Shown piece after piece: positions 58,008 to 64,000 of a stretch of DNA of 64,000 nt. Source of the DNA: [Clostridium] asparagiforme DSM 15981 (GTDB taxonomy: Bacteria > Bacillota > Clostridia > Lachnospirales > Lachnospiraceae). The notes beneath the pieces were generated by a model. That model made no database searches. It worked only from the letters and a program-made list of their open reading frames with translations, and was not told the DNA's origin. The position numbers and the translations under genes are program-made. The DNA is taken from the NCBI GenBank assembly GCA_025149125.1, contig CP102272.1, positions 868,001 to 932,000 on the forward strand, read 5' to 3'. The stretch's first letter is position 1, and every line of letters begins with the position of its first letter.

Positions 58008-58460
58008 ATGACGAAGGACGTACTGATTACGATCAGCGGAGTACAGATGTTGGACGACGACGATGAGGATGTGGAGATGGTCACCCGGGGGGACTATTAC
58101 CAGAAGAACGGCAAGCATTACATCATGTATGACGAACAGATGGAGGGCTTTGAGGGCACGGTGAAGAACATCATCAAGGTATCTCCGGACAGCGTGGATA
58201 TCATCAAGAAGGGGATCACCAGCGCCCACATGCAGTTTGAGAAGAACAAGAAGAATCTCTCCTGCTACAACACCCCTCTGGGGGATCTGGTCATCGGCAT
58301 CCAGGCCAACCGGATCCGCATCGACGAGGAGGAGGACTGCCTGAAGATCAACGTGGAGTATTCGCTGGATATCAACTACCAGCACGCTTCGGACTGCAAT
58401 ATTATGTTGGATATTCAGTCCGTCCAGGGGGCGAAGCTGCACGGTTTACCGGCTGTCTGA
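58008..58460 (+). CDS. DUF1934 beta-barrel protein
   Basis: A 150-residue calycin-like protein (DVLITISGVQMLDDDDEDVE, QKNGKHYIMYDEQMEGFEGT, NTPLGDLVIGIQANRIRIDE), the DUF1934 family found beside wall or arginyl-tRNA synthetase genes in Firmicutes. Ribosome site GAAGGAAGG. Function unknown. Confidence 0.9.
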   Translation: MTKDVLITISGVQMLDDDDEDVEMVTRGDYYQKNGKHYIMYDEQMEGFEGTVKNIIKVSPDSVDIIKKGITSAHMQFEKNKKNLSCYNTPLGDLVIGIQANRIRIDEEEDCLKINVEYSLDINYQHASDCNIMLDIQSVQGAKLHGLPAV

Positions 58461-58481
58461 GGGAAGTAGTTACAGCGCAGT

Positions 58482-58532
58482 AAAGCTGCCGCCATCTGAC
58501 GATGGAGCAATCGTTGGGCGGCGGCTTTTTTC
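58482..58532 (+). terminator. Terminator
   Basis: AAAGCTGCCGCC / GGCGGCGGCTTTTTT with a hairpin loop between. Confidence 0.8.
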
Positions 58533-58558
58533 AACCGCAGGTGCGAGGGGGATGGAAC

Positions 58559-59665
58559 ATGTACAGAGTGCTCATTGTGGACGACGAGATTATGATTCGC
58601 AGAGGCCTCAGCAAGATCATCAAATGGGAGCAGATCGGCTTCGAGCTGGCGGGCGCGGTGGGGGATGCCCAGGAGGCCCTGAAGGTGTTGGAGGGAACCC
58701 AGGTGGACGTGCTGCTGACGGATATCAGCATGCCGGAGATGACCGGTCTGGAACTGATCCGGCTGGCAAAGGAGCATCAGCCCAGGATCAAGACCGTGGT
58801 GATCAGCGGCTACAGCGAATTCGACTACGCCATCGAGGCCATCAAGCTGAAGGTAGAGAATTACATTTTAAAGCCTCTGGACCCCAAGAAGATCACCGAG
58901 ATCTTTGAAAACCTGAAAAATGCCCTGGACGAGGAGCAGAAAAACGAGCAGAAGGTGATGTATTTCCAGTCCGAGTACGAGATGCTGCGGGGCGTGGACG
59001 CCGAGAGCAAGGGCTGCCAGGAGGAGTATCAGGCTCAGCTGATCCAGATGTTGGAGGAGGGCCGGTACAGCAAGATGGACACCTTTGTGGAGCAGCTGTT
59101 CGCGTTCCTGACGGAGGGAAAGATCGATATCCGCGATTACTGTCTGAAGGCCCTCCGCAACGCCGCACTGTACTTTCACCTGGAAAATCCTCCGCTGTTC
59201 AGCATTTACCGCCTGAAACAGGACTCACCGGAATATATGGAGGAGGGGAAGCAGCGCTTTCGGGAGGATTTGCACCTTCTGATGGCCCAGCTGCGGGATA
59301 CCACGGAGAGCACGGCGATCCTGGTCAGCAGCCAGGCACGGCGGTATATAGAGGTGAACTACCGGGACAAGAACCTGTCCCTGCGGAAGGCGGCGGACCA
59401 CCTGGGAGTCAGCTACGGATATCTGTCCACCGCCTTTGCCCGGACGTATGGCAAGAATTTCAAAGCCTACCTGATGTCCCTGCGCGCCGAGAAGGCCAGG
59501 GAACTTTTAATGGAGCGGAAATATAAGATCTACGAGATTGCCGACATGACCGGCTACGGAAGCTCCCGGTATTTCACGGAGGCGTTCAAGCGCCGGTACG
59601 GCATCTCCCCGGTGGACTATTTAAGCCGATTAAACGGAGGGATGGAACGTGAACGCCATGAATAA
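58559..59665 (+). CDS. YesN-type response regulator (AraC output)
   Basis: A 368-residue protein. Receiver domain 1-125 with VLIVDDEIMIRRGL, phospho-acceptor in LLTDISMPEMTGL and lysine in YILKPLDPKK. A helical linker follows. C-terminal AraC double helix-turn-helix at about 275-365 (LSLRKAADHLGVSYGYLSTA, YKIYEIADMTGYGSSRYFTE, FKRRYGISPVDYLSRL). Its 3' end overlaps the sensor gene by 17 bp. It should activate the downstream sugar ABC genes. Confidence 0.93.
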   Translation: MYRVLIVDDEIMIRRGLSKIIKWEQIGFELAGAVGDAQEALKVLEGTQVDVLLTDISMPEMTGLELIRLAKEHQPRIKTVVISGYSEFDYAIEAIKLKVENYILKPLDPKKITEIFENLKNALDEEQKNEQKVMYFQSEYEMLRGVDAESKGCQEEYQAQLIQMLEEGRYSKMDTFVEQLFAFLTEGKIDIRDYCLKALRNAALYFHLENPPLFSIYRLKQDSPEYMEEGKQRFREDLHLLMAQLRDTTESTAILVSSQARRYIEVNYRDKNLSLRKAADHLGVSYGYLSTAFARTYGKNFKAYLMSLRAEKARELLMERKYKIYEIADMTGYGSSRYFTEAFKRRYGISPVDYLSRLNGGMERERHE

Positions 59666-61496
59666 GGAGATGACCCTGCGCAACCGCTTTATTCTGACCT
59701 CCTACCTGTCCATCGTGTTCCCGGTGATTCTGATCTGCGTGGTCAGCTATGTCCTGCTCAGCGGCAACTCGCGCAAGTTTGCCGTCCAGGCCAGCAACGA
59801 GGTGGTGCAGCAGAAAAGCGGGGATATCAACACAAAGCTGCAGGGCCTGGAGGTGACGCTGCGGGACGTGATCTACAGCCCCGAGCTGCAGAAGATTTTA
59901 AGCGCCTGGGACCCGGAGACCAGGGACAAGCCCTATCCCCGGGAGTCGGTGGATCACACCATTTCCCTGGCTTCCAACTCCCTGTATATGATGCACAATA
60001 TCGTGATTTTCTCCCTGGACGGCGAGATGATCGGCAGCATGTTCGAGTTTGACCCGGAGCGCAAGGCCGACAGCTATCCCTGGTATGAGGCCGCGGCAGA
60101 GTCCAACGGCGAGACCATTTGGCTGAAGGACACGGTGGAGATGATTCGGGACAACTACGGCCTGCACATGTCCATCTCCGGCGTGAAGAAGATCCGGTCG
60201 GTTTACGATTCGGACGTATCCCGCATCGGCCGCGATCTGGGCTACGCCTATTTTACCATGAATCTGGACAGCCTGCTGAATTTCAACCAGTTGGAGTACG
60301 TCAGCCAGGGGCGCAAGGTATTTGTGGTCGCCGGAGATGCGCGGATTCTGGGGGGAAGCGATTTAAGGCAGAGAGGAAGCCGGTTTGACGCCGCCCTGTT
60401 AGACAAGAGCCGCAACAACACCTACGTGACCTTCGACGGCCAGAAATATCTGCTCACCTTCGGCCCCACGGACCCCTCCGTGGACTGGTACACGGTCTGC
60501 CTTACGGAGCGGTCCTACATTTTAAAGGATGCCCATACCGCCATCATATCCTGCGGCGGCGTGGCCGTCGTCCTTTTGGCCGTGTTCTGCTATATTTCCG
60601 TGCGCAACGCCGAGTCCTTAAGCCGGCCCATCAAGCGCCTGCAGAAGGAGTTCGAGATGGTGGAGGAGGGCAATTTCGACATCGAGATCAAGGAGAAAAC
60701 CGGCATCCTGGAGGTGGATAATCTGTTTTCCCGCTTCCATGTGATGGCCTACCGTCTGGACAATCTGATTCACAAGGTGTACGAGGCTCAGATCAAAGAG
60801 CAGAAGCTGATTGTGGAGGCCAGACAGGCCCAGCTGCAGTCTCTGCAGATGCAGATCAACCCCCATTTCCTCTACAACACCCTGGATTCCATCAACTGGA
60901 TGGCCCTGATGGAGGGAAATGAGGAGGTGTCCCGGATGATTCTGGCCCTGGGCCATTTGTTCCGCAACAGCATCAACACTTCCGGAATCTACACTACGGT
61001 CCGGGAGGAGATCGAGAACATTGAACTCTACATGTTCCTGGAGCAGGTTCGCTTTGAGGGCAGGCTGGACTTTCAGGTGGATGTGGACGGGGAGGTTATG
61101 GGGGAAACGCTGTTAAAGCACACCTTACAGCCCCTTGTGGAGAACTCCATCAAGCACGGGATTGAACCCTACCACATCAAGGGAGAGATCCGCATCGCCA
61201 TCACCGGCGAAGGGGATAAGCTGTGTATCGTGGTATCGGACAACGGCAAGGGGATGAAGGATGAGGTGCTCTCCTCCCTGCAGCAGATGTGGGCGAACAT
61301 TGAGACCGCGCAGGAGACCAGGTCCGACGGCCGGGGCGGCGTGGGCATCCGCAACATCATGAAGCGGCTTTGGCTCTGCTATGGGGAGCAGGCTTCTTTT
61401 GTGGTCAGCAGCAGGGCGGAGGAGGGGACCCGCATGGAACTCCGGTTTCCCAGGTGCGCTCCGGTGAAAAAAACTGATAAATTGGATGGTGAATGA
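59649..61496 (+). CDS. YesM-type sensor histidine kinase
   Basis: A 615-residue membrane sensor starting at GTG (GGAGG 7 nt upstream; the ATG three codons later is too far). Helix about 15-38, extracellular sensor domain 40-295, helix about 297-318, HAMP 320-375, His_kinase with phospho-site INPHFLYNTLDSINWMALME (about residue 405) and ATPase with NGKGMKDEVLS and GRGGVGIRNIMKRL. It senses a carbohydrate or its binding protein and drives the YesN partner. Confidence 0.93.
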   Translation: MNAMNKEMTLRNRFILTSYLSIVFPVILICVVSYVLLSGNSRKFAVQASNEVVQQKSGDINTKLQGLEVTLRDVIYSPELQKILSAWDPETRDKPYPRESVDHTISLASNSLYMMHNIVIFSLDGEMIGSMFEFDPERKADSYPWYEAAAESNGETIWLKDTVEMIRDNYGLHMSISGVKKIRSVYDSDVSRIGRDLGYAYFTMNLDSLLNFNQLEYVSQGRKVFVVAGDARILGGSDLRQRGSRFDAALLDKSRNNTYVTFDGQKYLLTFGPTDPSVDWYTVCLTERSYILKDAHTAIISCGGVAVVLLAVFCYISVRNAESLSRPIKRLQKEFEMVEEGNFDIEIKEKTGILEVDNLFSRFHVMAYRLDNLIHKVYEAQIKEQKLIVEARQAQLQSLQMQINPHFLYNTLDSINWMALMEGNEEVSRMILALGHLFRNSINTSGIYTTVREEIENIELYMFLEQVRFEGRLDFQVDVDGEVMGETLLKHTLQPLVENSIKHGIEPYHIKGEIRIAITGEGDKLCIVVSDNGKGMKDEVLSSLQQMWANIETAQETRSDGRGGVGIRNIMKRLWLCYGEQASFVVSSRAEEGTRMELRFPRCAPVKKTDKLDGE

Positions 61497-61527
61497 AATA
61501 ATCTGATGAAAAAGTAAATTTTTCGCG

Positions 61528-61609
61528 TTGTTCTGAAAAAAGGACATTGATATGATAGAGGCATGCAGCGGTATGGATGACAAGCATACTCCTGCGTGCC
61601 TGTTTTTTT
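61528..61609 (+). promoter_or_regulatory. Promoter immediately followed by a terminator
   Basis: TTGTTC, 17 nt, TATGAT (61528-61556). Its predicted start falls at a strong hairpin GGCATGCAG / CTGCGTGCC (61560-61600, inner GTATG/CATAC) ending in eight T. The hairpin could end the yesMN message; or the promoter plus terminator form an attenuated or tiny RNA unit before the binding-protein gene. Confidence 0.5.
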
Positions 61610-61688
61610 GACTGCGGACTGCCTTTTGGGAGAGTCCGGGTATGTACAGGCGGAGCGAATAATCCATTCATTCTAAGGAGGAAGCAAT

Positions 61689-63041
61689 ATGAAAAAGACA
61701 GTGGGTTTCCTGATGTGTCTGGCGGCAGCCGGAATGCTTGCGGGCTGCGGCGGAAAGACAGATGCCGGAACCAGCGCCACAACTGCGGCGGGCGGCGGCG
61801 CTGAGACAGTCGCTCAGGGGGAGAGCAAGGCCGAGGCAGCCGGAGAGCCGGTGGTGATCAATTACTACGACTGGGATATTCCGGATCAGAAATTTATCGA
61901 CGATTTTAACGCGGCCAACCCGGATATCCAGGTGGTCGTTCACAGCATTCCCGCCAACGGCGAGCGCCTGACCAAGCTGGACATTCTGGCTATGAGCGGC
62001 GGTGACATGGACGTTATGCCCATCTCCGACGGCGACCAGTTCACACGCTTCGAGTCCGGCATGCTGGCTCCTCTGGATGAGTTTATCGAACGGGACGGCC
62101 TGGACATGGAGGCTTCCTTCGGAAAATACGCGATTTGGGGACAGTCCGACGGCAAATATTACGGAATTCCCTTCCGTGCGACCCAGACCGGTATCTACTA
62201 TAATAAAGATATGTTCGATCAGGCGGGCGTGGCCTATCCGTCCGACGACTGGACATTGGACGAGTACATCGAGACTGCCAGAAAGATGGCCGAGTGGGGC
62301 AAGGACCAGGGCATCTACGGCACCTACACCCATACATATGCCAACGAGTGGGCCACGGTAGCGGCTCAGAAGGGCGAGTGGTACACCGCGGACGGCAAGT
62401 GCAACATCAAGGACCCCGCATGGCAGACCGCTCTGGAGACCCGTAAAATGCTGGACGACGAGGGAACTCAGATGCCTTACGGACAGATCGTAGCCGTCAA
62501 GGCCGTGATCAACAGCTCCTTCTTAGGCGGCAAGGAAGCCATGGTCAACGCAGGAAGCTGGCTGGTCCGCGATATGAAGAACAAGGACAAGTTCCCCTTT
62601 GATTTCAACGTGGGCGTAGCCTATCTGCCCCGTTTTGACGAGACCGTTGAGGGACCGCGCAGCAACTATTCCTGTTCCGTGCTGGGAATCCCGGAGAACT
62701 CCAAGCACAAGGAAGAGGCATGGCGCTTTATCCGCTACTATGTGGAGGAGTGCTCCAACTACATCGCGGCTTCCGGAAACCTGCCCACCTACCTTCCCGC
62801 TTACAACGACGAGATGGTGAATATTTTCTGCGAGGGCTCCGGTCTGGACGTGGAGTACGGCAAAAAGTTCTTTGACGGCGATGTGAAGCTGACCACCAAC
62901 AAGATCATCGGACCCTGCGGCGCGCAGTACATGCAGATCGGCAAAGAGGAGATCGAGCAGTATTTCAACGGCGAAAAGACATTGGAGGAGACTCTGGACA
63001 ATATCGAGAGACGTGTAAACGAAGAGCTGGCGAAACAGTAA
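61689..63041 (+). CDS. Sugar ABC transporter substrate-binding lipoprotein
   Basis: A 450-residue lipoprotein: signal with lipobox AAGMLAGC (Cys about residue 20). Family 1 solute-binding fold: NYYDWDIPDQKFIDDFNAAN, PFRATQTGIYYNKDMFDQAG, EEAWRFIRYYVEECSNYIAA. It captures an oligosaccharide or sugar outside the membrane. Start after AAGGAGGAAGC. Context with YesMN and CUT1 permeases supports carbohydrate import; the exact sugar is unknown. Confidence 0.93.
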   Translation: MKKTVGFLMCLAAAGMLAGCGGKTDAGTSATTAAGGGAETVAQGESKAEAAGEPVVINYYDWDIPDQKFIDDFNAANPDIQVVVHSIPANGERLTKLDILAMSGGDMDVMPISDGDQFTRFESGMLAPLDEFIERDGLDMEASFGKYAIWGQSDGKYYGIPFRATQTGIYYNKDMFDQAGVAYPSDDWTLDEYIETARKMAEWGKDQGIYGTYTHTYANEWATVAAQKGEWYTADGKCNIKDPAWQTALETRKMLDDEGTQMPYGQIVAVKAVINSSFLGGKEAMVNAGSWLVRDMKNKDKFPFDFNVGVAYLPRFDETVEGPRSNYSCSVLGIPENSKHKEEAWRFIRYYVEECSNYIAASGNLPTYLPAYNDEMVNIFCEGSGLDVEYGKKFFDGDVKLTTNKIIGPCGAQYMQIGKEEIEQYFNGEKTLEETLDNIERRVNEELAKQ

Positions 63042-63068
63042 GCGGCTTGTAATTCAAGAGGGGAAGCG

Positions 63069-63983
63069 GTGTCGGCTATGAAAGCGAAAACGAAACTCAA
63101 CAAAATTCAGCTGAGGGAGGAGCGGGCCGGTTACGGCTTCCTCCTCCTCAGTTTAATCGGAACCACCATCTTTATCATCGTACCGATTCTGATGTCCATG
63201 TTTTTGGGCTTCACCACCTGGAATCCCATGAAAGGGCTGGCCGGCCTGGACTTTGTGGGTCTGCAGAATTTCAGGGATATGGCGGGGGACGAGCGGGTCT
63301 GGGCCGCTCTCCGGAATAACCTGGTGTATTCCCTGTCCTACGTTCCTCTGACAATCTCCATCGCGCTGGTGCTGGCGGGACTTCTGAACAAATTTGTATT
63401 CTGTAAAATCCCGATCCGGATGATGACGTTTATGCCCTACATCTCATCCCTGGTATCCGTTGCCACGGTGTGGATGGTGTTACTCTATCCGGACAACGGA
63501 CCGGTCAACGGAATTCTGACCAATGTATTCCATGTGGCCAACCCGCCCAAGTGGTTTATCAGCTCGGACTGGGCCCTCAAGGGCATCATCATGATGTCCG
63601 TCTGGCACGACGTGGGGTATTACTGTATCATTTTATTGGCCAACATGCAGGGGTTGTCCAAGGAGGTCTACGAGTCCGCGGCAGTGGACGGTGCAAACGC
63701 CTTCCAGACGTTTTTCCGAATCACGATTCCCATGCTCTCGTCCAGCATTTTCTTCTGCATCACCCTGGCCACCATCAACTCCTTCAAAATCTTCGACCAG
63801 GTCAACATCATCACAGAGGGCGGTCCCGGATTTTCCACCACCGTGCTGGTGCAGAGCATCTATTACTATGCCTTTAAGGAGTACAAGATCGGCTATGCGG
63901 CCGCGGTGGCAATCGTTTTGTTCCTGGTAATCTTTGCCTTCTCGACAGTTTTACAGAAACTGGAAGAGAAGTTTACCTATTAG
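63069..63983 (+). CDS. Sugar ABC transporter permease (CUT1, first)
   Basis: A 304-residue permease; GTG after GAGGGGAAG, or the ATG three codons later. Six membrane helices. The EAA loop is YESAAVDGANAFQTFFRITI, close to P. GYGFLLLSLIGTTIFIIVPI begins the first helix. Pairs with the second permease that starts at the window end. Confidence 0.92.
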   Translation: MSAMKAKTKLNKIQLREERAGYGFLLLSLIGTTIFIIVPILMSMFLGFTTWNPMKGLAGLDFVGLQNFRDMAGDERVWAALRNNLVYSLSYVPLTISIALVLAGLLNKFVFCKIPIRMMTFMPYISSLVSVATVWMVLLYPDNGPVNGILTNVFHVANPPKWFISSDWALKGIIMMSVWHDVGYYCIILLANMQGLSKEVYESAAVDGANAFQTFFRITIPMLSSSIFFCITLATINSFKIFDQVNIITEGGPGFSTTVLVQSIYYYAFKEYKIGYAAAVAIVLFLVIFAFSTVLQKLEEKFTY

Positions 63984-63993
63984 GAGGGGCGAG

Positions 63994-64000
63994 ATGACAT
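63994..64000 (+). CDS. Start of the second sugar ABC permease (truncated by window)
   Basis: AGGAGGGG 4 nt before ATG ACA T, directly after the first permease stop. CUT1 operons carry two permease genes in tandem, so the identity is inferred from position alone. Confidence 0.5.

Overview
The window looks like the chromosome of a spore-forming, GC-rich member of the Clostridia, most likely Lachnospiraceae (Enterocloster/Hungatella/Lacrimispora type). The grounds are a spoIIR gene, YesM/YesN plus CUT1 sugar-ABC organisation, choline-binding-type cell-wall repeats, strong AGGAGG ribosome binding sites and no outer-membrane LPS genes. This is inference from gene content; no rRNA is present.

Bases 1 to about 9,600 are the right-hand end of an AT-richer prophage: late structural genes, a tail-fibre gene, XkdX, a two-gene holin module and an endolysin, then an accessory segment. 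Two things stand out. (1) The tail-fibre C-terminus is a DNA-inversion (shufflon-like) system. One expressed and three promoterless, start-less C-terminal cassettes (A/B at 2.3-2.9 kb, C/D at 8.9-9.5 kb) lie in convergent pairs that meet at a shared TGATCA double stop. Each pair is flanked by inverted copies of a short site (core TAGTGATTT) that encodes SD(L/F) in the same frame in every copy. (2) The accessory segment carries three small-RNA genes (about 5.1, 7.8 and 8.0 kb), each with its own promoter and terminator. Each contains a hairpin followed directly, or after one G, by an 11-nt sequence matching or nearly matching the 5' handle of type I-C CRISPR RNAs (TGGATTGAAAT). They look like phage-encoded CRISPR-repeat mimics, i.e. 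candidate RNA anti-CRISPRs. With them are small acidic proteins of unknown function, an AP2/zinc-ribbon protein, two small XRE regulators, and a divergent promoter with three 18-bp operators spaced exactly 34 bp apart.

From 9.7 to 30.2 kb is a surface-polysaccharide operon on the + strand: a Wzt-type ABC ATPase (no Wzm permease beside it, so the prophage probably sits between them), a 1,298-residue multidomain methyltransferase/kinase-like/GT2/GT4 protein, the complete four-enzyme GDP-D-glycero-alpha-D-manno-heptose pathway (HddC, HddA, GmhB, GmhA), a GT2 enzyme, three large GT-C-like membrane proteins, the CDP-3,6-dideoxyhexose enzymes RfbF, RfbG and RfbH, a LicD phosphotransferase and a GtrB-like polyprenyl glycosyltransferase. 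A terminator closes it at 30.36 kb.

From 30.4 to 46 kb: a TetR regulator with two paralogous TolC-like secreted proteins; an HPr-like protein lacking both phosphorylation residues; a BCCT transporter; a lipoprotein and a secreted metallo-beta-lactamase-fold protein; a zinc-dependent phospholipase C-like protein; a sodium:alanine symporter; an EAL phosphodiesterase with a decayed GGDEF; a tandem-wHTH GntR regulator interrupted by an in-frame amber codon; and a three-copy 50-bp hairpin repeat.

From 46 to 64 kb the content is mostly housekeeping: an XRE regulator with a divergent small membrane protein, a secreted transglutaminase-like protein with cell-wall-binding repeats, cyclophilin, GNAT, YesL-like protein, ispE, a GntR/FCD regulator, spoIIR, ddl, a DUF1934 protein, then a YesN/YesM two-component system beside a sugar ABC transporter (binding protein, one permease, and the first codons of a second permease at the window edge).
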